From the NCBI GenBank assembly GCA_028753945.1, contig JAPNXP010000003.1, positions 3,844,001-3,908,000 on the forward strand: 64,000 nucleotides of DNA, read 5' to 3'. This document shows positions 44,576 to 55,392 of the stretch, one piece after another. The position numbers and the translations under genes were made by a program. The stretch's first letter is position 1, and every line of letters starts with the position of its first letter. The notes beneath the pieces are model-generated. The model was given only the letters and a program-made list of their open reading frames with translations. It searched no databases and was not told where the DNA came from. The DNA comes from Hexactinellida sp. DTS-2022. Its lineage: Eukaryota > Porifera > Hexactinellida.

Positions 44576-45850
44576 TTATTGGTCCGTATCGTCTCCACAG
44601 ATCAGAGTTATAATTACTAAGAACTAAAATTTTCATGACAGGTGTCTCATGGGTTACAGATGTGCACATGAGGTCACGATTTTTGATTCCATATTTTTGG
44701 AGACATTTTTACACCTGTTTAATACTTGAAAAAGAACAATAAATAGTGCGCGAATATTTAATTTATATGCATTCGATAGAAAATTTAATTCTACACCTTT
44801 TCACAGTACACGAATTTTTAAATTGGGTTTCGTTTGTGCCACAATTGAGTTGCAAGTTTCCTTTCTTTACTAACACTTCAGTTCAATTGAAAGTGTTAAA
44901 TCTAATTCTATTGTTTCAACTCGTTACTATTATATTTATTCAACTTGTGAGATCGAGTAGGCTTCTATTTTTCAATTGAAAACTAAGATTTTACATTCCA
45001 TAACAACAATAGATTATGTAATTATATTTACTTATGCGTTAATATTCTGCACAATGGATACACTGACATAATTAATCGCTCTGTCTTTAACTTGATAGAG
45101 ACAGTTCCAATTAGATTATTGGGGTTATCGAGTGTGCGGATTGAAATTTTATAGTCAAATTAATTTATTTATTATTTATGACAAAGGTGTTATATTATAA
45201 ATAATATTAATAATTCTTTATACTAATTAATTAAATAGCATAAATCTCAGAGATTATAGAAGATAAAAACAAATTTCAAATTTATCAATTGATCCTTATG
45301 CCACATAACACCTCTACAAATGGGTCTTGACACCTTGAGGTGATGATGACAACGTCAAAAAAATGTGTTTTTACAATTTTGTGAATTCTATATGTCGAAT
45401 GGGTTGGTTGGTGTTGGGTGATCACCCAACAAGCACATAAAAAATGCTGAGTCATCACAGATTATATTCTACTGAAACTTGAATATCTCTCAAATGAAGT
45501 GAGCTAAATGGAAACTTCCAACTCACTAAGGGTTGTTGACTTTTGAAACACCATTCTGATATAATTTAGCACCTTCATAGTGATGATGACATGGCGAAAA
45601 AAATTGCAGCCTGTGCCGACAGCATGTTCCATTGGAGGCACTATCAATAGACCACCACCAAAATATAGTGCCACCAAAGGAACATGCGTCGGCACAGGCT
45701 GCAAATTTGGATTTTTTTTCTTTCTCCGTAGACGGTGCCCTGGCCACACCTTTATACATAGAGAGCTGAAACTTGTCATGTATGTGCGGAGTGCCCTTCT
45801 AATTTGCACCTGGGGTTACGATTTATGATCAAATAATTTTAACACCTATT
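44576..45850 (+). repeat. Composite repeat, long forward copy
   Basis: After the palindrome array, block A (GGTGTCTCATGGGTTACAGA, TATATGCATTCGATAGAAAA, CTTCTATTTTTCAATTGAAA), a spacer, block B (ATTGATCCTTATGCCAC, GACACCTTGAGGTGATGATG, GTTGGGTGATCACCCAAC), the foldback module 45599-45720 and a tail (CCGTAGACGGTGCCCTGGCC, CACCTGGGGTTACGATTTAT). It is the longest uninterrupted copy and useful as reference. No coding capacity, so the element is non-autonomous; class undetermined. Confidence 0.8.
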
Positions 45851-46159
45851 TATTCCAATTATGGCTTAGCCAATTAAATTCGAGGGTTGTCCCAGTATGG
45901 ATTAGCAGCTAGCATCCAATTAGTATAAAAGGATTTTATATCAATTGTTAGTGTGCATATAGAATGCCTAACCGAAGCTGTAATTTAATTGGTCGAGAGT
46001 AAGAAGTCTTTAATTCACTGCACATAGTGAGTTTTAGTCATTACTTGCATGTCTCCACCTGCATCATTTCAGTTTAGCTAATTCTATTGAAGTACAAATT
46101 AGTTCTAGCGAAGTATAAATTAAAATATAAATTATATAATTGTTATCTTTTTCATTATT

Positions 46160-46345
46160 TCACTTTCTGAAATGGTTTAACACCTTCATAGTGATGATGG
46201 CATGGCGAAAAAAAATCCAAAATTGCAGCTGTGCCGACAGTATTTTCTTTGGAGGCACTATCAATTACCCAACAGGTAGCCACCAATAGATAGTGCCACC
46301 AAAGGGAAATACGTCGGCACATCTGCAATTTTGGATTTTAAAAAC
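46160..46345. repeat. Foldback module with short composite-repeat flank
   Basis: AAATTGCAGCTGTGCCGAC core at 46207-46340 with its mirror; preceded by TTTAACACCTTCATAGTGAT. Confidence 0.8.
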
Positions 46346-46589
46346 TACTCTGAGTGAGTTTAAATATCTTGCTATACAGATATAAATTTTATAATATTTT
46401 TTAGGTTATTTTGGAATACTTCTGGTCGGGTTGTGTATTTTGAACCTATTAATTAGAGCGAAACTCAATAATTTATCTAAATGATTTTACATCAATTATA
46501 CAATTCTTAATTCCAGATTCTAATTCGAAATTTATTCCAATGTAATTATCTAACCTGCTTACTTATATGGGAGTATTCTTTATTATTAA

Positions 46590-47100
46590 ATACTAGCACG
46601 CTTCGCTTGCTAGGTCGCTTCGCGGCAGAAGACAACCACACACCAACCGCTTCGCGGTTGATGTTTGGTTTATACATATACACCTCTAACATTTGATTAT
46701 AAAGCGTAAATAGGCCTAAATAGTCAATTTTAACATTTTGAAATTTTTGTGATTACGTCATCATGCAATAATGACTCAGCATATTTCCAATCTGGTGTGA
46801 CCAACGTGTCCGCATCATTAATGTGCATGTTCTATTAAATTATCAGATTTTTATCTCTTAGAGGGCAGGAATTATGTGCGATTAAGTGAATTTTCATGGT
46901 TCACGAAATGTGACAATGATGTCATAACTTGTCGAGGTGTGAGAAATTTTGAGTGGAAACCTCAACTTGTTGACGGGTGCAAAAAGTTACCCCTATATGC
47001 CAAAATCACATTTGGAAACCGTCCAGTTTCTTCAATCAACTCGGAACATACAAACAAATATATATATACACCCACCTACCCACCCACCCTTGTGTTTTAA
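46590..47100. repeat. TTCG-hairpin repeat, copy 2
   Basis: Same order as 41205-41715: AGCACGCTTCGCTTGCT, GGTCGCTTCGCGGC, CCAACCGCTTCGCGGTTG, then GATTACGTCATCATGC and a TATATATACACCC run. Open frames here are repeat-derived. Confidence 0.75.
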
Positions 47101-47639
47101 TACGTACACCAAGGGACCTTGAAAATGTGTACTCATTATCTGAAATTTGTATTAACCGGTGTCGTTTGTATTGAATAAGCGTAGTATACGTATTAATAAA
47201 GTTTTCTTCCAGTAATTTAATCCAAAACACAAAAAAACAAATTTTAATTAGAAAATTAGATAGCTAATTCAATTAGAAATTGAAAGCTAATTCAAAAGTA
47301 TATCAGAGAATAATTAATGATACTATTATGCTATTCTCGGAAAAATATATGATATCCACAAATATATACTATGGATTCAACACTGTTTGTATATTTAACT
47401 ATTAACAAGTCCGTGGCTTCATTATAATGGATCAGTAAATAGGGTATTCAATAATTCAAAATAATCGCATCATATATGCCCGATATGCATATGCAGATAA
47501 AATATTTATGATATATAGTAAATTCATTGGGGGGCAGGCCCCCCCCAGTGTTGGATGTTGGGGGGGCCACGGCTCCCCCCCCCATTCCTACGCCCCGTCT
47601 AAAAGAATATGCTTTAATTTTAGATTTGTTTGTAATGTC
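47101..47639. other. 540 bp without a gene
   Basis: Contains a GTACACCAAGGGACC stretch of pogo-like character (47100-47190) and a GC-rich MITE-like patch at 47528-47600 (GGGGGGCAGGCCCCCCC to CCATTCCTACGCCCC). Confidence 0.45.
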
Positions 47640-48766
47640 ATCATCACTATAAAGTTGTTAAACCATTTCAGAAAGGTGCTTCGGGAGGCAACGACCCTTA
47701 GACTGGTGGAAGTTTCCATTTAGCTCAATTCATTTCAGAGATATTCAAGTTTCAGTAGAATAAAATAGGTGATGACTCAGCTTTTTTTATGTACATGTTG
47801 GGTGATCACCCAACACCAACCAACCCATTCTAATTATTTAATTCACAAAATTGTGAAAACACATTTTTTTGACGATTTCATCATCACCTCAAGGTGTCAA
47901 GAGCCATTTGTAGAGGTGTTACGTGGCATAAGGATCAATTGATAAATTGGAAGTTTGTTTTTATTTTGTATCATCTCTGAGATTAATACCATTTAGCAAA
48001 TTAGTATAAATAATTATAAATATTATTAATAATTTAACACCAATTTCGATGTCAACTTAAATTTATTAAGTTAATTATTTGTCATAAATAGTAATTTAAA
48101 TTAATTTGGAAACAAATTTCAATTCTGCTCACTCTATGACCCCTAATACCCTAATAAACAAATTGGAAGCATCTATATAATATATGTCAAATATGACTCA
48201 TTTAGATATAATGAATTACGTCAGTATATTAACAGTGCAAGAGTATTCTTGCAGAAGGAAATATAATCACATAATATGTCGTTGTTATGGAATATACGTA
48301 TAATCTTAATTTTCATTTAGAAAATAGAAGCCTTCTCGATCTCACAAGTTGAATCAATATAATTATTACAAGTTGAAACAATAGAATTAGATTTAACACT
48401 TTTAACTGAACTGAAGTGTGAGTAAACAAAGAAATTTCAACACCCATTTATGGCATGAATTAAGCGCTTTATTAAATTCTTTCTCCTCGCATCAGAAGCA
48501 GAATTTCATGGTGAATCCAATGGTGAAATAAAAATTACGGGTTTAGTATAACATTTTTTGAGTTATGGACCAGACAAATTTTCAAAGGTGTCAAAGTGGT
48601 ATTTAAAAAATGGTTTATCTAAAATTTGGCTCGAGATGCACATCTGTAACATATGGGACACCGATGCTAAAAATTTGAGCTCCGGAGAAATCTAACTCTG
48701 GCCTGTAGAGCGGAAACGGACTAAAAAAAGAAAAACTAACTAACAAACCAAGGCAGTAAGATTAGA

Positions 48767-49096
48767 ACTGGGCCACTATACTATAGTATAGTCGGCACAG
48801 TATATAAAGGAAGTCATTTCAATACTGGGCCACTATACTATAGTATAGTCGGCACAGTAATAAAGGCAGTGATTCAATACTGGGCCACTATACTATAGTA
48901 TAGTCGGCACAGTAAAAATATTAATAATATTAAAGGCAGTAAGATTAGAACTGGGCCACTATAGTATAGTCGGCACAGTAATAAAGGCAGTGATTTTCAA
49001 TACTGGGCCACTATACTATGGTATAGTCGGCATAGTTAAAAAAAATATTAAGGGCAGTCATTTCAATACTGGGCCACTATACTAAAGTATAGTCGG
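48767..49096 (-). repeat. Array of six palindromic units, opposite orientation
   Basis: Six copies of ACTGGGCCACTATACTATA with its mirror, three of them decayed in the centre. The TTCTAATC and ATTG-type spacers are found here too. It is the mirror of the 44041 array. Confidence 0.85.
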
Positions 49097-49099
49097 CAC

Positions 49100-49278
49100 C
49101 AGGGTTGCCAACTTTTTGTAAGCACAAAGCGTGATATTTTGTCCTTTTTTTGAAAAAAGCGTGAGATTTTGACTAAAAAGCGTGGAATACAATATTTCAC
49201 CTCAAAAAGCAGTATATTGAGGGTTTTGTTTAACGTCCACCACTTAATTCGCCTAAAGCGTGATAGTTGGCAACCCTG
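49100..49278. mobile_element. 179-bp hAT MITE (CAGGGTTGCCAAC)
   Basis: CAGGGTTGCCAACTTTTTG and GATAGTTGGCAACCCTG; flanks GTCGGCAC and GTCGGAAC (one mismatch). It is inserted into a palindromic unit. GCGTGA motifs inside. Confidence 0.85.
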
Positions 49279-49452
49279 GTCGGAACAGTAATAATAAAAA
49301 ATTGCAACTGTGCCGACAGCATTTTCCTTGGAGGCACTATCAATTACCCAACCGGTAGCCACCAGAAGATAGCGCCACCATAGGGAAATGCGTCGGCACA
49401 GCTGCAATTTGGATTTTATTATTATTTTTGGTCCGTAGATCGTCCACAGAAC

Positions 49453-50151
49453 ACGAGTGTGAAGTTAGCAGCGTAATCAGCAGCGAAATCCGAGCACACT
49501 TCTGTAGCTAATAAAATGGAAACTAAGACAAATATCAATTAGTCCTTCAAGATTAATAGAGCCTACTTGTGGTACATTGGCCCATTAAATTTTCAAAACA
49601 TTTGGAGATTGGGTCACCCCATGATGAGTTTGCAAAAAAGGTAATTTTTACGAATTTTGGCATTTAAGTTCTATACTGAGCACACTTGTTAACGTTATAC
49701 AATGCAAACCAAGTCACTTATATAGTTCTCCTTTGGCAGACTTTGAGACTAGTAGCGGTATATTAGCTCAGGAAATTTTCAAACTTATCCGAGATCTGCT
49801 TATGCCATGATTACTTTGCATAAAATGTATATATTCATAAAACTTTGGCATTTAAGTTCTATACTGAGCACACTTGTCAACGTTATACAATGCAAACCAA
49901 GTCACTTATATAGTTCTCCTTTGGCAGACTTTGAGACTAGTAGCGGTATATTAGCTCAGGAAATTTTCAAACTTATCCGAGATCTGCTTATGCCATGATG
50001 ACTTTGCTGACACATGTCTGATTCCCTCTTCCAAACTTACATTTTGTTTATTAATATTCTAATACTACAGAAATGTTAATTCTAAAAGTTTCTAATATAC
50101 TTCTTTCTAAAACTAAACTGTGTTCTATTCTATTCTACTGTTGCTCCATTT
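49453..50151. repeat. MULE left terminal inverted repeat with internal duplication
   Basis: Mirror of 54140-54648. The 155-bp block 49656-49810 recurs apparently unchanged at 49844-49998; the right repeat has it once, so the duplication arose on this side. Confidence 0.9.
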
Positions 50152-50219
50152 AAAAACGCGGTCATCATGTTTCATATTGACAACCTTAATTAGATATTCT
50201 TTCTTTATGTGATTTTTAT

Positions 50220-50700
50220 TATTATTATTTTTTTTTTCTCCGTACAGGTGCCCTGGCCATACCTGTATACATTATGGGCTGAAACTTGGCATGTAGGTGC
50301 GGAGTTACCGTCTAATTTGTACCTGGGGTTACGATTTTTGATTAACACATTTTGGACACAGTTTTGACACCTTTCAAAATTTGTCTGGCCCATAACTCAA
50401 AAAATGTTTACTAAACCCCCAATTTTTATTGCACCATTGGATTCACCATAAAATTCTGCGTCTGATGGGAGAAGACAAATTTTCACAATGGATTTAATTC
50501 ATGCCACAAATGGGGGTTGAAATTTCTTTGTTTACTCACACTTCTGTTCTATTGAAAGTGTTAACTATAATTTTATTGTTTCAACTTGTAATAAGTATAT
50601 TGATATAACTTGTTAAATCTTACTCTATTGATTCAACTTGCGATAATTATATTGATTCACTTGTGAATTCGAGCTGGCTTCTATTCAATCGCAGAAATAC
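50220..50700 (-). repeat. Composite-repeat fragment inside the MULE
   Basis: TTTTCTCCGTACAGGTGCCC, ACCTGGGGTTACGATTTTTG, CATTGGATTCACCATAAAAT, then GAATTCGAGCTGGCTTCTATT; matches 54985-55370 and 45720-45830. The MULE sits inside a composite repeat and also contains one. Confidence 0.75.
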
Positions 50701-50916
50701 TATACAATAGATTGAAACAAATTAATTATTCTGTCTAGTCATATGTATATTGTGACACTAAGTTATTCGATTGTCCTAATTTATATTAGGCCCTTCATAA
50801 TTTTTCCATAAATTTGCATCTTGAGTGTTGCATCTCGAATTATTTATAAGACCAGAATTATGTAGTCAATAAAGTGCTTCTGTGATATTTGTTGTTTTAT
50901 TTATAATTGCGTCCCT

Positions 50917-51615
50917 TTGCCCGAGATCATGGGCGGATATTTTTCTGAGAGATTCGAGCAGGCAATCTCAAGATTGGATTTACCATGGTCTGAAATCCGA
51001 CCCAAACTCAGTTATTGTAATTGGCGCGATTCTTTCTCAATTTGGGGTATGTTATCTAAAATAATATTTAATAGGAATCGAACAACTATGAGGAAAAAGC
51101 TAATGCATTTTTGGCATAACAACAATTGTAATATTCAGGACAAAGTAAATGCGAAGTACGATTCTATGGATTTAGATCAGGATAAAATTCAATTAATTGT
51201 TAGTTTTGATCGATCAAACTTGGGTAGTATTTTTATTTCGACAATCCAACAATCAAATGACTCAATTCTGATCTCTACAAGTCCACAAAATAGTCCTCCA
51301 TCACCGGTTATTAATGAAAAAGGATCTGGTATCATTGAAGCTGATGATAATTTATTTTCTTTCAATTCTGAAACTCAACAACCTAACCGATTTATACTCA
51401 CTCCTCAAGAATGGATATCTATTAAGCCAAAAATTGGATGCAACAAATTACTTTCAAATTGGACCTATATTTTCAACCAGAAGCTCAGCGTTTTTTTCCC
51501 CTATTGTGTAATCAAATTTGTATACCACAGAATTAATGTGAATTCGAGTTTTCGCGAATGTCGTTTTATTGTAGCTCAAGCAGTTTGCAAATTTGCTGAA
51601 TGTGTTAAATTTTAA
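50917..51615 (+). CDS. MULE transposase, N-terminal part
   Basis: 232-codon open frame; the real start could be this ATG (MPEIMGGYFSERFEQAISRL). It holds an aromatic/basic N-terminal block (SKIIFNRNRTTMRKKLMHFW) and then a conserved-looking segment FILTPQEWISIKPKIGCNKL followed by LSNWTYIFNQKLSVFFPYCV. As I recall, such FTLTPxEW blocks precede the LDATGS catalytic block in a MULE-type family of uncharacterised proteins found in arthropods, cnidarians and fish. A stop at 51613 is followed by further transposase coding from 51642 in another frame, so this is one piece of a broken gene. Confidence 0.6.
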   Translation: MPEIMGGYFSERFEQAISRLDLPWSEIRPKLSYCNWRDSFSIWGMLSKIIFNRNRTTMRKKLMHFWHNNNCNIQDKVNAKYDSMDLDQDKIQLIVSFDRSNLGSIFISTIQQSNDSILISTSPQNSPPSPVINEKGSGIIEADDNLFSFNSETQQPNRFILTPQEWISIKPKIGCNKLLSNWTYIFNQKLSVFFPYCVIKFVYHRINVNSSFRECRFIVAQAVCKFAECVKF

Positions 51616-51641
51616 CTTTGGATTGAGCGCCTCAATTTGAA

Positions 51642-53260
51642 TTGGATTATTTGACAGTTAATTTTTTTGCAGAAGGTGTTCTTTCAAATGAACACTTTGA
51701 TAATAGAACTGCATACAGTCGAAAAATATCAGGGCAACAGCGAGAATCAATAGGCGAAAATATGTCAAGCATTTCAGCTATTAATTATCATTATGACCTT
51801 TTCAAGAACTCAGATGCTTTAGAAACTGCCAAGCACGGAAATATGAACCAGTTGCATTCAACGCATGTACTACGAAAAATTAAGTCTCAACATTTTTCAA
51901 AACGTCGGTTCGATGATGATATGTGGGAGGATATTATTATTACAAAGAAAACATATGACAGTGCAATAAAAGGGAAAGTTATTGATGGGTACCTACAAAG
52001 ATATCAAGATATCCTATTGTCATACACATGTATAGTGAGGAACAATTGCTTATCTTAAAGTCAATTGACAAGACTAAATTATCTCTACATTTGGATGCCA
52101 CAGGTTCTGTTGTTAGAAAGATAGATAGAGACCAAAAAATTTTCTATACTATGCTCTAACATTAAAGCACCCAATAATGAAAATGAGCCCTATATCCCTT
52201 GCTGAGATGCTGAGTAGCAGCCATACTAATGTAGAAATTACACACTTTTTACACAAATGGAGCTATGATGTGAAGTTGGTATTGAACCATGAAATCTGCC
52301 CCGCTCACATCGAAGTGGATTTTAGTTGGGTAATGCTGCATAGTATCTGCAGGATTTTTAATAAAGAACAACTTGAAGATTATCTTGATGCTTGTTGGGA
52401 TTTTATTCACAATTCACCACAGAAATTTGAGAAAAATAGAAGTGTACTACATATATGCTCAGCTCATTTGATGCACCGCATCAGCTATAAACTAGAACGT
52501 AGTATGAGAACTAGTAAAGTTGTCAAAAGATGCATTATGTTTGTAATGGCTAGGCTAGTATCGTCAACAAAATTTGAAAAATTTGAACAACTTTTCATTG
52601 CTCTATGTATGCTGTGTTTGTCGAGAAGAAAATTTCCAGAAATAAACCTTCATGTGAATACAATTGAAAATGCACTGAGATTTCGAGAGGAAGAAGTTAC
52701 TAATGAATTTGATTATTTAGATGAAATAGATGAAGAACTTCCCAATGACTTTGGAGATGGTAAAAGTTACAAAGATAGATCTCCATTTGGTAGATATTTT
52801 GATACTCTACTAAGAAAATGTCAAGAACGAATTAATGAATTAGAAATTAGATATAAGACCACATATTTTGAGGAAAACAAGAACTATTATCTACCAGCGT
52901 TACCTGAATTTTTAGTCATACATTATATGCCAATATGTCCTATTTGGAGTAGTCTGATTTTAGGTCCAGTTATGTCACCAGGTGAAATCAATGTAAGCAT
53001 AGTAATGCAATCGTGAAAATTGGATGAGAATTCTTAACAACGAGAATAAACTTAGACCAAGTGATTTCTTAAGAAAATTGCGAGGAGGTCTAGAAGGGAG
53101 AATAAATGCTTTCAAATTTGGATTTGAGCCTATAAGTGACAAAGTTTTTAAGAGAACAAAGGATTTTTCTACATTTCAAGATACTACATTAGTAGAAGAG
53201 ATCTGGCAAAAGCGAAAGAATACATATTTTGATAAAAGTATCCCCAAAACATTAGCTTGA
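51642..53260 (+). pseudogene. MULE transposase, catalytic part in several frames
   Basis: Pieces in order: 51642-52045 (AYSRKISGQQRESIGENMSS and LHSTHVLRKIKSQHFSKRRF); after a slip near 52015, SIDKTKLSLHLDATGSVVRK with the first catalytic Asp (about 52106); a stop near 52158; 52177-53016 with ISLAEMLSSSHTNVEITHFL, the second Asp in IEVDFSWVMLHSICR, and HICSAHLMHRISYKL with the C-x2-H pair typical of MULEs; then SNAIV, a one-base slip near 53010, and NWMRILNNENKLRPSDFLRK (53024-53260). The catalytic Glu expected after SNA-IV falls at the slip. At least three breaks, so inactive. These belong to the DDE superfamily that cuts and joins transposon ends. Confidence 0.75.
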
Positions 53261-53415
53261 ATTTTCTACACAAATCCGAAGGTGTTAAAACTATCAGTGA
53301 CAAGAGAATCTATAAACAGACTTTTGAATGTAAAAAAACTCATCCAAATTCTAAAATTAAGAACAAGCCTAATAGCAAAAAAATGTTTAAGGACAATATA
53401 GCAACAAAAAATTGA

Positions 53416-54132
53416 ATGAGCAATTCTCTTATACCAGATTTTAGTGCAGAAATATCAAGCGATGACAGTGTTGTGATAAATGATAATCCTCAAGGTGTTA
53501 GATTATATAATAATGGTCAATTTTGTCCAGTAGATCAAATTTGGCAAAGGAAGAAATGCAAGACTTTGAAACTATCTTATGTCAGTGGAATATTATATAC
53601 TAATGAATCAAAAGACAGAAGTTTGGAAATCCGAGAGCTAAAGCCTTCTAAAGAAAAGAGAATTTCCTCTGATGGAAACTGTCTCTTTAGCTCACTCTCT
53701 TATATAATCACTGGTAGCGATCATTTTCACAGAGAAGTTAGGGAACTGTTAGTAGAGAATATGAAAGGTGCTTACCGAGAAATATGCAGTGGTTACTGTC
53801 ACAGTAAAATAGATTTACTATTAGAAGTCCATTGCCATTCAATTGAACAATACATAAATGCAAGTATGATTGATCGAATGGGATCGTGGAGTACAGATAT
53901 GGAACTGTTTTTGGCCGCACAAATATTAAAAACAGACATATTTGTTTATCAAGAGGCTTATCACTGCTGGAATAAATTTTCTGGTTATGGATTCATAGAT
54001 AAACGCGATTCACATAAATTGACGGGAAAAATAATATATATTCGACTATTTATGAACCATTTCCAACCTATTATCAAAGTGAATTCAAAGGATGAAGTAC
54101 AATGCGAATCCGAAACCATACCGAGACTTTAG
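53416..54132 (+). CDS. OTU-type cysteine protease carried by the MULE
   Basis: 238 residues from an ATG directly preceded by an in-frame stop. OTU hallmarks: SSDGNCLFSSLSYIITG with Asp86 and Cys89, WSTDMELFLAAQILKTDIFV (residues 158-177), and NHFQPI with His215. Asp-Gly-Asn-Cys and Asn-His are the catalytic Cys/His elements of OTU deubiquitinases, so the enzyme appears intact. OTU proteases cleave ubiquitin or ubiquitin-like chains. The Lys-rich stretch just upstream (53264-53413) is open in the same frame up to that single stop, so the OTU domain may originally have been the C-terminus of a longer protein. The gene ends 8 bp before the right terminal repeat. Its frame is intact while the transposase is broken, which may be chance or selection. 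Confidence 0.85.
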   Translation: MSNSLIPDFSAEISSDDSVVINDNPQGVRLYNNGQFCPVDQIWQRKKCKTLKLSYVSGILYTNESKDRSLEIRELKPSKEKRISSDGNCLFSSLSYIITGSDHFHREVRELLVENMKGAYREICSGYCHSKIDLLLEVHCHSIEQYINASMIDRMGSWSTDMELFLAAQILKTDIFVYQEAYHCWNKFSGYGFIDKRDSHKLTGKIIYIRLFMNHFQPIIKVNSKDEVQCESETIPRL

Positions 54133-54139
54133 ATTAGAG

Positions 54140-54648
54140 AATGGAGCAACAGTAGAATAGAATAGAACACAGTTTAGTTTTAGAAAGAAGTATATTAGAA
54201 ACTTTTAGAATTAACATTTCTGTAGTATTAGAATATTAATAAACAAAATGTAAGTTTGGAAGAGGGAATCAGACATGTGTCAGCAAAGTCATCATGGCAT
54301 AAGCAGATCTCGGATAAGTTTGAAAATTTCCTGAGCTAATATACCGCTACTAGTCTCAAAGTCTGCCAAAGGAGAACTATATAAGTGACTTGGTTTGCAT
54401 TGTATAACGTTAACAAGTGTGCTCAGTATAGAACTTAAATGCCAAAATTCGTAAAAATTACCTTTTTTGCAAACTCATCATGGGGTGACCCAATCTCCAA
54501 ATGTTTTGAAAATTTAATGGGCCAATGTACCACAAGTAGGCTCTATTAATCTTGAAGGACTAATTGATATTTGTCTTAGTTTCCATTTTATTAGCTACAG
54601 AAGTGTGCTCGGATTTCGCTGCGATTTCGCTGCTAACTTCACACTCGT
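54140..54648. repeat. MULE right terminal inverted repeat
   Basis: Mirror of the left repeat, ending CTGCTAACTTCACACTCGT followed by the target copy CCACAGAAC. Confidence 0.92.
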
Positions 54649-54657
54649 CCACAGAAC

Positions 54658-55385
54658 AGAGTTTTATTAACTAAGAACTGAAATTTTCAGGATAAGTGTC
54701 TGATGCAGAGGCGGATCCAGGGGGGGCCGAGGGGGCCCCTTCGAAACCGAAATTGACTAAAATTTAGGCTGAAATTGACAAAATAATTAAGAAACTTCAG
54801 CCTCAAGTTTGAATTATGACTCATTATAAAGAAATTAGCGATTAAAATTACTTCTGAGTGTATATAACTTACCCCCCAGACCCCCTTATAAGTTGCTCGC
54901 TACGGTCGCATTATTTCTTGCCTCCCCCCCCTCCCCCCCTTTTCAACATGTCTGAATCCGCCACTGTGATGGGTTACAGATGTGCACCTGGGGTTACGAT
55001 TTTCATTAGAAATTTGGACACATTTTTAACACCTTTCAAAATTTGTCTGGTCTATATTTCTAAAAATGTTATATTAAAGCCACAATTTTTATTTCACCAT
55101 TGGATTCACGATAAAATTCTGCGTCTGATGGAAAAAGGCGAAATTTTATACTGGGTATAATTCATGCCACAAATGACAAATGGGTTTTGAAATTTCTTTA
55201 TTTACATTGTTTCAACTTGTAATAAAAGTAGTGATTAAACTTGTTGAATCTTACTCTATTGTTTCAAATTGCGATAATTATATTGATTCAACTTGTGAAT
55301 TATTGATTCAACTTGTGAATGTGTGAATTGCGATAATTATATTGATTCAACTTGTGAGGCTTCTATTTAATTGTAGTAATTATAC
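54658..55385 (-). repeat. Composite repeat, continuation after the MULE
   Basis: AGAGTTTTATTAACTAAGAA joins onto the part left of the MULE. A hAT-like MITE (54706-54966) is inserted at GTGTCTGATG. Ends near GGCTTCTATTTAATTG with a local duplication of TATTGATTCAACTTGTGAAT. Confidence 0.75.
54706..54966. mobile_element. hAT-like MITE (CAGAGGCGGATCCAGG family)
   Basis: CAGAGGCGGATCCAGGGGGG and GAATCCGCCACTG ends; the inside is about 85% like 3363-3659 by eye (GTGTATATAACT, CCCCTTATAAGTTGCTCGCT). The target repeat is imperfect. Confidence 0.75.
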
Positions 55386-55392
55386 AATGGAT

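Larger units (their letters stand above)
47640..49452 (-). repeat. Composite repeat copy, reverse orientation, into which the MULE inserted
   Basis: Block B reversed (GGTGATCACCCAACACC, CACCTCAAGGTGTCAAGAG), spacer, block A reversed to about 48700, then six palindromic units (48767-49096), a hAT MITE (49100-49278) and a foldback module (49290-49418). Its last bases CCACAGAAC are the MULE target; the copy resumes at 54658. Confidence 0.8.
49453..54648 (+). mobile_element. MULE DNA transposon with OTU protease gene
   Basis: 5196 bp. Termini ACGAGTGTGAAGTTAGC and mirror; perfect 9-bp duplication CCACAGAAC (49444-49452 and 54649-54657), the size made by Mutator-like elements. Long terminal inverted repeats 49453-50151 and 54140-54648; the left is longer because a 155-bp block is duplicated. 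It carries a transposase in broken frames (50917-53260) and an intact OTU-type protease frame (53416-54132). A piece of the composite repeat (50220-50700) lies inside the left arm's inner side. High similarity between the arms points to a recent insertion, though the transposase already carries frame slips. Confidence 0.92.
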
